DNA of 5,926 nt from Chloroflexota bacterium (GTDB taxonomy: Bacteria; Chloroflexota; UBA6077): the NCBI GenBank assembly GCA_021788565.1, contig JAJYKO010000031.1:1-5926 (forward strand). Direction: 5' to 3'. The position numbers were made by a program, and so were the translations under genes. Under the pieces are notes generated by a model, which was not told the DNA's origin, searched no databases, and worked only from the letters and a program-made list of their open reading frames with translations. Shown piece by piece: positions 1 to 5,926 of this stretch (its first letter is position 1; the number at the start of each line of letters is the position of its first letter).

Positions 1-553
1 CGCCTCCCAGCGTGAGCGCTACCATCAGGTAGGCGAGGCCGGTCGAGAAGGCCGAGACGGTGAACAGCGCCGGCAGCAACAGCGTGTTCCAGAAGGGGAT
101 CCCCGGCGCCGCCGACAGGAGAAAGCCAGTGTAGACCGTCACGGCAAAGCCGCACAGGGCTCCCAGCAGGGCGGTTCCCTTCTGCCAGCCTTTGAGAAAG
201 GCGAGGCCGCGGGATAGCAGCCCCACGAGCGGCCAGTCCTCCAGGTAGGGCAGCACGTACAGGACCTCGAAGGCCATCATCCCCACGATGAACACGATCC
301 CCCAGAAGATCCAGGAGCCGGGGTTCATGAAGAAGTAAATGGTATTCAGCGGCTGCAGCAGGTCCGCGAGAAGCAGCACGGTGCCCACGGACAGGAAAGC
401 AAAGGAGGAGAGGGCAGCGATCACTCCCATCCGTCGGTTAGGCTTGACGAACTGGTCCGCCGTCAGGCCGATGGCCGCGGCGGCTCCCCCAACCCCTCCC
501 AGGAAGAGGTAGGCGGCTATCAGGGTTCCCCACACCTCTTGTTTCGCGTACAT
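1..553 (-). CDS. NrfD/PsrC-family membrane anchor subunit, 3' end beyond window
   Basis: This is the third gene of the molybdoenzyme operon, and its frame is open to the left window edge, with 184 codons visible. The product begins MYAKQEVWGTLIAAYLF and holds about five hydrophobic helices in this part (roughly residues 8-30, 43-66, 79-102, 127-149 and 156-182). Family members usually have about 300 or more residues and 8 or more helices, so roughly the last 40% lies outside. The stretch YTGFLL (141-146), followed by PFWNT and LPALF (153-165), is typical of NrfD-like proteins. In the known family (PsrC, NrfD, TtrC) this subunit binds quinone and passes electrons to or from the iron-sulfur subunit without heme. 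The ATG at 551-553 lies 4 nt after the stop of the iron-sulfur gene and is preceded by a G-rich ribosome site (AAAGGGGGG), which indicates translational coupling. The family is secure; the exact subgroup is not. Confidence 0.9.
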   Translation of the reverse strand, partial: MYAKQEVWGTLIAAYLFLGGVGGAAAAIGLTADQFVKPNRRMGVIAALSSFAFLSVGTVLLLADLLQPLNTIYFFMNPGSWIFWGIVFIVGMMAFEVLYVLPYLEDWPLVGLLSRGLAFLKGWQKGTALLGALCGFAVTVYTGFLLSAAPGIPFWNTLLLPALFTVSAFSTGLAYLMVALTLGG

Positions 554-557
554 ACCT

Positions 558-1169
558 CTAACCCCCCTTTCCCGATAGGGTACCCACGTAGTAGACCTTG
601 GACTTGGTGCCCAGATCGGCCCGCAGTGGCTGCGCCCTGCCGCTCGCGACCAGCTTGGCCACCTGGCTGTTCGGGTCGTCCAGGTCACCGAAGATGCGGG
701 CCCCGGCGAGGCATGTGGCCACGCAGGCCGGCTCCAGGCCGTCCTTGAGCCGTTCCACGCAGAAGTTGCACTTGTCCACCGCGGCGGCCTTCGGGCCCTC
801 CCCGTATATCTCCTGGGCCTTCTTCACGTCCTCGGCCTCGCAGACGTAGCGGGCCTGGTACGGGCAGGCCACCATGCAGTACTTGCAGCCCATGCACTTC
901 TCGGCGTCGATCACCACGATCCCTTCTGCCGTCCTGTGGCTGGCCCCCGTGGGACAGACCGCGATGCAAGGCGCGTTGTCGCACTGCATGCACAGGTGAG
1001 GCAGGAAGGAGCGGCTCACCTGAGGAAACGTCCCGCTGGTCCTGTCCTCCACGTGGGTACGGTACTTCTCCGACCAGAAGGGGGTCTCGTTCGCCATGGT
1101 GCAGGACGCCTGACAGGCACGGCACCCGGTGCACACGTTCAGGTCTATCACCATCCCGTATCTGGTCAT
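558..1169 (-). CDS. Four-cluster [4Fe-4S] ferredoxin-like electron-transfer subunit (PsrB/NrfC/DmsB type)
   Basis: The product has 203 residues, close to the usual 190-230 for CISM B subunits. Four cysteine groups are visible: C13-C16-C19-C23; C60-C63-C68-C72; C92-C95-C98-C102; and C134-C137-C149-C153. This matches the four [4Fe-4S] clusters of DmsB/PsrB/NrfC proteins; the second group has the family's CxxC-x4-C-x3-C spacing (LCMQCDNAPCIAVCP) and the fourth its widened spacing. No signal peptide is seen, as expected if the protein is carried across the membrane by the Tat-exported catalytic partner. It would wire electrons between the Mo subunit and the NrfD anchor. The ATG at 1167-1169 lies 3 nt after the TAG of the catalytic gene, with a GAGGGGAGGG ribosome site just upstream. 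The gene ends in TAG at 558-560. C110 is an extra cysteine outside the cluster motifs. Confidence 0.95.
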   Translation of the reverse strand: MTRYGMVIDLNVCTGCRACQASCTMANETPFWSEKYRTHVEDRTSGTFPQVSRSFLPHLCMQCDNAPCIAVCPTGASHRTAEGIVVIDAEKCMGCKYCMVACPYQARYVCEAEDVKKAQEIYGEGPKAAAVDKCNFCVERLKDGLEPACVATCLAGARIFGDLDDPNSQVAKLVASGRAQPLRADLGTKSKVYYVGTLSGKGG

Positions 1170-1172
1170 GGC

Positions 1173-3956
1173 CTACGCCCTCCCCTCGGCGGTCTTGCGC
1201 ACCTTGACGGTGAACTGCCCGGTCTGTGCCGCGCCGGCCACCGGCTCCATCTTGTAGGGCACCAGCTTGTTGAGCGCTGTCCCAACCCCCATCGCCGTGG
1301 CCAGCTGCTGGTTCTCGTGCCCCAGGGAGGAGGTGATGAACACCGTATCGGGACGAATGAGCTCGGTCACGTAGGCGGTGCTCCCGGCTTTCTGACCGGT
1401 CACGCTGTTCTCAAGCTCGACGGCATCGCCGCTCTTGATGCCCAGCTTGCCGGCCCTCTGGGGGTTCATCCAGAGCCCCGTGTAGAGCAGCCACTGCTCC
1501 CTGGTAAGGGCCATCAGGAGGTCGTTGTCCGCCGTGGAGGTGTGGCTCATGGTGGCGATGCGGCCGTGGGTGAAGTAGAACTCGTCGTCCGCCAGCGGAT
1601 CGCCCGGCTTCATCCCCGGCTTCCACTCGGGCTCCATGTAGGCGACGATGGGGTCCCAGTTGGGTTTGTAGCCGTGATCCTTGGTGAAACCGGCGAAGAA
1701 GAGGCTGTATAGCTCGATGCGGCCGGATGGCGTCGGAGCAGGGTAGACGTAGGGGATCCCCGCCTCCTTCAGCTGCTCCTCCATGGTGGACTCGAGGACC
1801 GCCCCCTGCTCGTTGAATGCCTTCTGGAGCTCCTCCACCGGCTTTCCCATCTTCTTGGCCGTGTCCGCGATCATCAAGTCCCGCAGCCCCGGCGCCAGCG
1901 ACTGTCCGTGGGCCCGGGCCCCGTCCACTATCGCCTTGAACGCGCCGTATTCCCAACCGAAGAAGCTCGACATCGCCTTCACGTACTGGTCGTACTTGCC
2001 GAAGCGATTGGCCAGCTCGAAGTAGATGTCCAGCATGTGGCGGCCGTCGACGATGGGTGTGATGGGATTACGGGCCACCAGGGCCAGGTCCAAGGACTGG
2101 GCGGCATTGTACAGGGGGTCGCTTCGCTCCATGTAGGTGAAGTCCGGCAGGATGACGTCGGCGTAGAGGGTGGTGTCCTGCGGCTCAACGTCGTAGGAGA
2201 CCACCAGGGGCAGCGTGGGGCTGGAGAGGGCCTCCTTCCAGGTCTGGTCGCTGTAAGACGTGCGGACTGGATTGCAGGCGGTGAGCATGACGAACTTGAG
2301 CTGGTAGGGCTTGCCCTGGTAGCTGACCTTGCCCGTCATGGCCTCGGGATAGCCCGCGTAGGAGGACATGTCGAAGGCCACGCCGTCCTTGCCGGCGGCC
2401 CACTGCGCATCGCTCCACACCTTGGCGACGGTCGGCACCCCGTGGGCCCAGTTGGAGGGCGTGTCGAAGAGGGCCGCCTGCCCGATGGCCCCGTACATGC
2501 CGGGGGCTATGCTCACGGAACCGCCCGCGCGCATCGCCTTCCAGAAGTTGGTGTTCAGCTCCCGAACGTCGGCGGTGTACACCCAGCCGCCTGGCTTGTC
2601 GATACCGCCGATCAGGGTCTGGATCAGCGCCGCCGTGCGCCAGGTCTGGATGGAGTTGATGTACCGGGCGTCGTACCAGCCGGAGTCCACGAGCGCGGGC
2701 CGGATGGTAGCGAAGTCCTGGGCGATCCTGGTTATCTGGTCTGCCGGCACGTCGGCGATCCCGGCCGCCCACTCGGCCGTATAGCCTTTGACCCTGTCTA
2801 TCAGGAACTGGAAGGCGGTCTTGACCGGTTTACCCTGCCAGGTGAGCCCATCGGGGACCGTAAGGGCCGGTGAGACGGGGTTGCCGGAGGTGTCTTTAAG
2901 ATTGCCGCCTGCCGGTCCAGGAAGCGCCACGATCTCCTTGCGCGTCTCGTCGTAGACGTAGAACTCGACGGGCTTGCCGGTCTTCTCGTCGGCCTTCATG
3001 GCCATCTGCACCATCGGCCCCTGGGGGGCGGCCATGGCGAGGAAGGGGGCATTCGTGTACTTCTTCAGGAACTCGGCGTCGTAGGTTTCCCTCTGAATGA
3101 TCTCCTTCAGCACCACCAGCAGCACGGCCTGGTCGGTGCCGGGCTTCACCGGCAGCCAGGTATCGGCCTTGGTGGCAGCCTCGGACTTACGGGGATCCAT
3201 CACGATCAGCTTAGCGCCGTTTCGCAGGCCGTCCGTGAGACGGCGGGTCCGCCCCGCGGCTGAGGTAATGGAGGCGTTGGTCCGGAGAGAGAGGATGATC
3301 TTAGCGTTAGCGTAGTCCGAAGCAATCTCGTCGTGGGCGTTGAACGATCCAACCACGCTGTCCAGCCCAAAATGCTGTCCCAGCATGCAGTTCTGGACCT
3401 GGAAGGAGACGATGTTGGGGATCTGGAGAACCTTTGCCAGCACCAACCGGTGGGCTTTGTAGAAGAGTCAAATGTTCGACGCGCCCATTATGGCGATTTC
3501 GTAGGGCTGGATGTTGTGCTCCTTCACCTTCGCGAAGATGTAGTCGAGGGCTTCGTCCCAGCTCGCTTTGCGGAAGGCCCACTCGCCCCGCTTCGAGCCT
3601 GCCACTCGGATCAACGGGGTCTTGATGCGGTCCGGGCCGTACTGGCGGCGGATGCCGGCCTGGCCCCGGGCGCAGACGCGCCCCTTGTTATAGGGATGGG
3701 CAGGATTGCCGTCGATCTTGACGGCCCGCTCCTTGCCTGCTACCTGCTTGACGCCCACCATCACGCCGCAGATGTTGGGGCACATCTGGCAGATGGTTGG
3801 CTTCCAGGTAAGACCGTTCGTGCCGGTGACTCCCTGGGCACTTGCCACGGAAAGGCCGGCAAGGGGATCGAGACCGCGGAAGCGCAGGAAGACCATTCCC
3901 GCCGCGGCGCCCGCTCCCATCTTGAGGAAATCGCGGCGGCTGACCGCTCTAGCCAT
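1173..3956 (-). CDS. Tat-exported molybdopterin (Mo-bisPGD) oxidoreductase catalytic subunit, with one in-frame TGA
   Basis: This is the A subunit of the complex, 927 codons when read through a TGA at codon 163. The start ATG at 3954-3956 follows a GAAGGGG ribosome site by 7 nt and opens directly into a twin-arginine signal (SRRDFLK, residues 6-12), with a likely cleavage after ASA at 38-40. A [4Fe-4S] motif follows at C56, C59, C63 and C95, then SWDEALDYIF, typical of the family. C190 in VQNCMLG aligns with the Mo-ligand position (Sec in formate dehydrogenase H, Cys in PsrA/PhsA). MDPRKSEA (253-260) and PGTDQAV (272-278) are conserved cofactor-domain stretches, and the molybdopterin dinucleotide-binding domain occupies about 790-922. 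The length exceeds PsrA/PhsA (about 760) and is closer to the larger TtrA/ArrA-like enzymes, but the substrate cannot be assigned. The frame is otherwise intact on both sides of the TGA, so this is a recoded, recently inactivated or mis-sequenced gene. Confidence 0.85.
3436..3455 (-). promoter_or_regulatory. SECIS-like hairpin just downstream of the in-frame TGA (tentative)
   Basis: On the coding strand, GCC-CACC, loop GGTT, GGTG-(CT)-GGC forms a stem of 4 plus 3 base pairs with a 2-nt bulge on the 3' side. The loop begins 19 nt after the TGA, and its first two bases are G. Bacterial SECIS elements, as I recall the published model, need an apical loop about 16-37 nt from the TGA with a G in the first two loop positions and a stem of at least 4 bp, so this fits a permissive definition. 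The bulge is on the opposite side from the bulged U of E. coli fdhF. Such small hairpins arise easily in GC-rich coding DNA, so the functional call is weak. Confidence 0.25.
3468..3470 (-). other. In-frame TGA codon inside the catalytic subunit gene
   Basis: The codons before it read GASNI and those after read LFYKAHRLVLAKVLQ in the same frame, so no frameshift is involved. The position lies in the loop after the strand IAIMGASN, 27 residues before the Cys that aligns with the metal ligand. It is therefore not the standard selenocysteine site of formate dehydrogenases. Single-base routes to TGA include TGG (Trp), TGC/TGT (Cys), GGA (Gly) and CGA or AGA (Arg). No ribosome site precedes the nearby TTG (3444-3446) or GTG codons, so independent restart after the stop looks poor. 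The observation is certain from the sequence; its meaning is open. Confidence 0.95.
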
Positions 3957-4074
3957 GAGTACACCCCTTCGTGTCCGGCAACGTTGGCCGGTGTAGCCGC
4001 CAGGGGCGACGAGGCCCGGAGGCTGGGAGGCCCCCCCTCGAGTTTCGCCCCCATGGCGGCGGCGAGAGACCGCT

Positions 4075-4096
4075 GGTGACACGACTCCGTGCCACC
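4075..4096. promoter_or_regulatory. 22-bp imperfect palindrome upstream of the operon (possible operator or leader hairpin)
   Basis: The arms are ggtgacacg (4075-4083) and cgtgccacc (4088-4096) around actc. Eight of nine positions pair as standard bases, and the ninth would be a G-U pair in RNA transcribed from the minus strand. The element lies about 120 nt upstream of the catalytic subunit ATG. As DNA it has the symmetry of a dimeric repressor or activator site; as RNA it would be a stable hairpin with a 4-nt loop. There is no T-run after it on the coding strand, so it is not a standard terminator. No known regulator motif was recognised. Confidence 0.4.
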
Positions 4097-4124
4097 GTTA
4101 GAACGTAGCAGGGGATGTCGACGG

Positions 4125-4163
4125 GGGGAATCGGCACAACGCGGGATTTTCGATGGGGAATCG
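4125..4163. repeat. Direct repeat GGGGAATCG, two copies 30 bp apart
   Basis: Copies lie at 4125-4133 and 4155-4163 on the plus strand (CGATTCCCC on the coding strand). The 30-bp start-to-start distance is about three helical turns, so both copies face the same side of the DNA. OmpR-family regulators often bind direct repeats, and a regulator of that family is encoded just upstream, but its usual repeats are spaced 10-11 bp apart. A binding role is inference only. Confidence 0.3.
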
Positions 4164-4190
4164 TCCTAATGGGCGTGGTGGGGAAAATCC
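4144..4190. repeat. 8-bp inverted repeat GGATTTTC / GAAAATCC
   Basis: The arms at 4144-4151 and 4183-4190 are perfect complements separated by 31 nt. They contain the few AT-rich stretches in an otherwise GC-rich gap. One copy of the GGGGAATCG direct repeat lies between the arms. It could be a regulator site pair or be part of a promoter region; no specific family was recognised. Confidence 0.35.
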
Positions 4191-4221
4191 TACCCTGGTG
4201 GGAAGGTGACGGGGGTCGGTG

Positions 4222-4290
4222 AAACCCGCGGGGTCTCGGGGGATCAAGGCGCGCCAGTGCAGGACCGCGTGCCAAAGGTCCCGCGGGTTT
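4222..4290 (-). repeat. 11-bp perfect inverted repeat after the kinase gene
   Basis: AAACCCGCGGG at 4222-4232 and CCCGCGGGTTT at 4280-4290 are perfect complements with 47 nt between them, starting 10 nt after the kinase stop codon. On the coding strand the second arm ends in TTT and then continues CACC, so the T-run is too short for a good intrinsic terminator. The enclosed bases include GGACC/GGTCC and a GGCGCGCC palindrome that could fold further. A long-range stem that ends or stabilises the two-component transcript is possible. Confidence 0.4.
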
Positions 4291-4300
4291 GGTGGCCGCT

Positions 4301-5722
4301 TTACTTTAGCACTGTCAGAGGAAGCGTGAAGTGAAAGACACTCCCCTTTCCCACCTCGCTCTCGGCCCAGATCCTCCCACCGTGCGCCTCTACCAACTGC
4401 CTGGCGATCGCAAGCCCAATCCCGCTCCCTCCCGTCGACCGCGCTCGGGATGGATCCACCCGATAGAACCGCTCGAAGACGTGGGGCAGGTGCTCCGGAG
4501 GTATGCCCGTGCCGGTGTCGGAGACGATTACCTCGACCAAGTGACGAGTGATGAGTGATGAGTGATGAGTTGGGTGAGGCGAGTTCTGGGTTCTGAGTTC
4601 TGGGTTCTGACGGCTGGCGGCTGACGGCTGATAGCCACCGGCGGAGACTGTGACGGTGCCCCCCTCCAGCGTGTGGGCCAGGGCGTTGCGGAGCAGGTTG
4701 CCAAGCACCTGCCCGATCCGGCCCGAGTCGATCTCCACGAGCGGCGCGTCCTCGGGCAGCTGCTCAACAAGGGCAATACCCTTCGCTGTCGCCTCGGGCT
4801 CGGCGGCCCGAATGGTGCGGCGAGCCACCTCTGAAAGGTCGGTGACGGTCTTGTCCAGCCTGAGCTGGCCCGCCTCTGCGAGAGCCAATTCTTGCAGGTC
4901 GTCCACCAGGCGGCTCAGCAGCATAACGTCCTCGTGGATCGAGTCCATCGTCCTGCCGTCGGGCGCCAGTAGCCCGTCCTGGATCGCCTCAACGTTGCCC
5001 CGTATACTGAAGAGGGGGTTGCGCAGCTCGTGGGCCACGTCGCTCACCATGTTCCGGCGGAGCTCTTCGTTCTGCGCCAGGCTTCCGGCCATAGCGTTAA
5101 AGGCACGGCCCAGCTCCCCGACCTCGTCGCTCGACTCGACCCGCACCCGCTGGCCCAAATCGCCCTTCTCCATGGCCCGGACGGCCCCGGTGAGGGCCTC
5201 CACGGGACCGAGGATGCGGCGGGAGAGGATCAGTGTGAGAACAAGTGCGAGAATAGCTGCCGCGCCGGCCGACAGCAGAAGGGAGCGGTTGACGGAAGAG
5301 AGAAATGCCGTCTCCACCGCCGTCTCGGCGGAGGGCCCGGGATTGAGATAGACGCTTCCAACCTGAGATCCCTGGTAGATGATGGTCACGGCGGGCTGCC
5401 ACTTACCGGCGGGCTGGCCAGCCATCTTGCCTTCGGAGTCTGCCACGATGGTGCCCTGGTTGCTGGCCAGCAGGATGTGGTCGCCCGTCACATCGGCCAT
5501 CTGCGTCAACACCGGCTGCACGCCCGACCAGCCGTGGTTCTCAGCGTAGTAGCTGCCGAGCACCACCTGAAATCGCTGGTAGCCCATCTGGGCGCGGCGA
5601 GCCATGAAGCCGTGGAACTCCGTGCTGGTCGTGCTGCTGGCAAAGAGCGACATCCCACCCAGGGCCACGCCAAGCACCAGCACGAAGGCGAGGAGCAGCC
5701 GCGCCCGTAGGCTGTGGATCAT
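4301..5722 (-). CDS. Membrane sensor histidine kinase with HAMP domain (BaeS-like)
   Basis: The 473-residue protein has a first membrane helix at about 7-28, an extracytoplasmic sensor region at about 30-145 of unrecognised type, a second helix at about 148-167, and a HAMP linker at about 168-220. The dimerisation/phosphoacceptor domain carries H231 in AHELRNPL, and the ATPase domain has the N-box ([11 protein letters not shown], 341-351), G1 (DTGTGIP, 402-408), F-box (FERFYRVD) and G2 ([10 protein letters not shown], 431-440). All catalytic motifs are present, so the enzyme should be active. The start ATG overlaps the TGA of the regulator gene and follows a GATGAGG ribosome site, so the two are translationally coupled. 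Residues about 364-394 are an unusual low-complexity insertion encoded by heptamer repeats, between two strands of the ATPase domain where typical kinases have only a few residues. The signal sensed is unknown. Confidence 0.93.
   Translation of the reverse strand: MIHSLRARLLLAFVLVLGVALGGMSLFASSTTSTEFHGFMARRAQMGYQRFQVVLGSYYAENHGWSGVQPVLTQMADVTGDHILLASNQGTIVADSEGKMAGQPAGKWQPAVTIIYQGSQVGSVYLNPGPSAETAVETAFLSSVNRSLLLSAGAAAILALVLTLILSRRILGPVEALTGAVRAMEKGDLGQRVRVESSDEVGELGRAFNAMAGSLAQNEELRRNMVSDVAHELRNPLFSIRGNVEAIQDGLLAPDGRTMDSIHEDVMLLSRLVDDLQELALAEAGQLRLDKTVTDLSEVARRTIRAAEPEATAKGIALVEQLPEDAPLVEIDSGRIGQVLGNLLRNALAHTLEGGTVTVSAGGYQPSAASRQNPELRTQNSPHPTHHSSLITRHLVEVIVSDTGTGIPPEHLPHVFERFYRVDPSRARSTGGSGIGLAIARQLVEAHGGRIWAESEVGKGSVFHFTLPLTVLK
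4541..4632. repeat. Cluster of three tandem heptanucleotide repeats inside the kinase gene
   Basis: On the plus strand three arrays of 7-bp units lie side by side. GTGAYGA occurs four times at 4541-4568, GTTCTGR four times at 4583-4610 with alternating last base (G, A, G, A), and GRCGGCT three times at 4609-4629 with alternating second base (A, G, A). They encode kinase residues 364-394 (around [15 protein letters not shown] and [10 protein letters not shown]), which match no kinase motif. The frame is preserved, and the G1 motif follows normally. Similar interspersed heptamer blocks are, from memory, seen in intergenic DNA of some Chloroflexota and other environmental genomes; that recollection was not checked. 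Confidence 0.85.
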
Positions 5723-5926
5723 AGTGCTGCCTCATCCAACCTGTAGCCCACCCCGAAGACGGTCAGAAGGTATCGCGGGTGCGACAGATCGGGCTCGATC
5801 TTGCGCCGAAGGTTCTTCACGTGCGCGTCGATGGTTCGCTCGAAACCCTCGTAGCCGCTCCCGAGCACCCGCTCGACCAGCTCAGAGCGACTGAAGGCGC
5901 GACCCGGCTCGGTCGACAGCACCCTG
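5719..5926 (-). CDS. OmpR/PhoB-family response regulator, C-terminal DNA-binding part only
   Basis: The 5' part of the gene lies beyond the right edge, so the receiver domain is not visible. The 68 or so codons present encode a winged helix-turn-helix: [17 protein letters not shown], the recognition-helix segment [17 protein letters not shown], and the wing hairpin [13 protein letters not shown]. These are hallmarks of the family's C-terminal domain. The GTG at 5920-5922 is an internal valine, not a start, because the family consensus continues upstream of it. The gene ends in TGA at 5719-5721, which overlaps the kinase ATG (5720-5722) as ATGA. It is the likely phosphorylation partner of the kinase and a candidate regulator of the downstream molybdoenzyme operon. 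Confidence 0.93.
   Translation of the reverse strand, partial: RVLSTEPGRAFSRSELVERVLGSGYEGFERTIDAHVKNLRRKIEPDLSHPRYLLTVFGVGYRLDEAAL

Larger units (their letters stand above)
3957..4300. other. Intergenic region between the histidine kinase and the molybdoenzyme operon
   Basis: These 344 bases separate the stop of the kinase gene from the start of the catalytic subunit gene, far more than the 3-4 nt gaps inside the operon. I see no credible gene: the open frames here encode Pro/Arg-rich sequence without family features. The region should hold the operon promoter and leader, but I find no convincing -35/-10 pair. It contains an 11-bp inverted repeat right after the kinase gene, an 8-bp inverted repeat, two direct copies of GGGGAATCG 30 bp apart, and a 22-bp imperfect palindrome; each is listed separately. 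The last bases before the ATG hold the GAAGGGG ribosome site at 3964-3970. Confidence 0.7.

Noticed and set aside
1908..2873. Long plus-strand open frame of 321 codons (likewise 936-1712, 3333-4079 and 5030-5710)
   Set aside because: They lie opposite well-supported genes and have composition typical of antisense frames in GC-rich DNA, with no recognisable domains.
3444..3446. Separate second gene starting at TTG after the TGA
   Set aside because: There is no ribosome site upstream, and the product would lack the Tat signal and the N-terminal iron-sulfur motif needed by the family.
3468..3470. TGA read as tryptophan by an alternative genetic code
   Set aside because: The response regulator ends at a TGA (5719-5721) in a classic ATGA overlap with the kinase start, right after the expected end of its wing domain. 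Trp is coded by TGG in all the genes translated here.
3957..4082. Longer catalytic subunit starting at GTG 4080-4082
   Set aside because: The extra 42 residues are low-complexity Arg/Gly/Pro sequence placed before a complete Tat signal, and the ATG at 3954-3956 has a good ribosome site.
3949..4275. 108-codon minus-strand open frame in the intergenic gap
   Set aside because: It is Pro/Arg-rich with no family features, has no ribosome site that I can see, and overlaps the catalytic subunit start in another frame.
4262..4285. Sigma-54 promoter (TGGCACG followed by TGCA on the minus strand)
   Set aside because: The GG to GC spacing is 11 rather than the strictly required 10 nt, and it sits over 300 nt from the operon start within a structured repeat.
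4541..4632. CRISPR array
   Set aside because: The units are 7 bp and directly tandem, without spacers, and lie within a coding gene.

Overview
This is a GC-rich bacterial window in which every supported gene lies on the minus strand, so the text reads right to left in transcription order. From 5926 down to 4301 there is a two-component system: the C-terminal DNA-binding end of an OmpR-family response regulator (cut by the window edge) and a full membrane histidine kinase, joined by a 4-nt ATGA overlap. After a 344-bp non-coding gap (3957-4300) comes a three-gene set in the classical A-B-C order of a complex iron-sulfur molybdoenzyme (CISM): a Tat-exported molybdopterin oxidoreductase catalytic subunit, a ferredoxin-like subunit with four [4Fe-4S] cluster motifs, and an NrfD/PsrC-type membrane anchor cut by the left edge. 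Gaps inside this set are only 3-4 nt, so it is almost certainly one operon.

The expected machine is a membrane-anchored enzyme facing the outside of the cytoplasmic membrane. The Mo-bisPGD subunit handles a small oxyanion or sulfur-type substrate, electrons pass along the four clusters of the B subunit, and NrfD exchanges them with quinone. The substrate cannot be fixed from sequence; the family includes polysulfide, thiosulfate, tetrathionate, arsenate and related reductases or oxidases. The two-component system may control the operon, but this rests only on adjacency.

The most notable point is that the catalytic subunit reading frame contains exactly one in-frame TGA (3468-3470), with more than 750 well-conserved codons continuing in the same frame after it. 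TGA is used as a true stop in this window (response regulator end), so a TGA=Trp genetic code is unlikely. The TGA does not lie at the usual Mo-ligand position, where a Cys is present instead (residue 190). A small hairpin with a GGTT loop begins 12 nt after the TGA and superficially resembles a bacterial SECIS. Selenocysteine insertion at an unusual site, a recent nonsense mutation, and a sequencing or assembly error all remain open; the last two are the simpler explanations.

A second oddity is a cluster of three different tandem heptanucleotide repeats (4541-4632) that lies inside the histidine kinase gene and inserts about 30 low-complexity residues into its ATPase domain without breaking the frame. 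The intergenic region carries several clear inverted and direct repeats that may be operators or RNA structures. The organism cannot be named with confidence. GC-rich coding, an NrfD-type CISM and interspersed heptamer repeats would fit an environmental, deep-branching lineage such as a Chloroflexota-like bacterium, but this is a weak guess.
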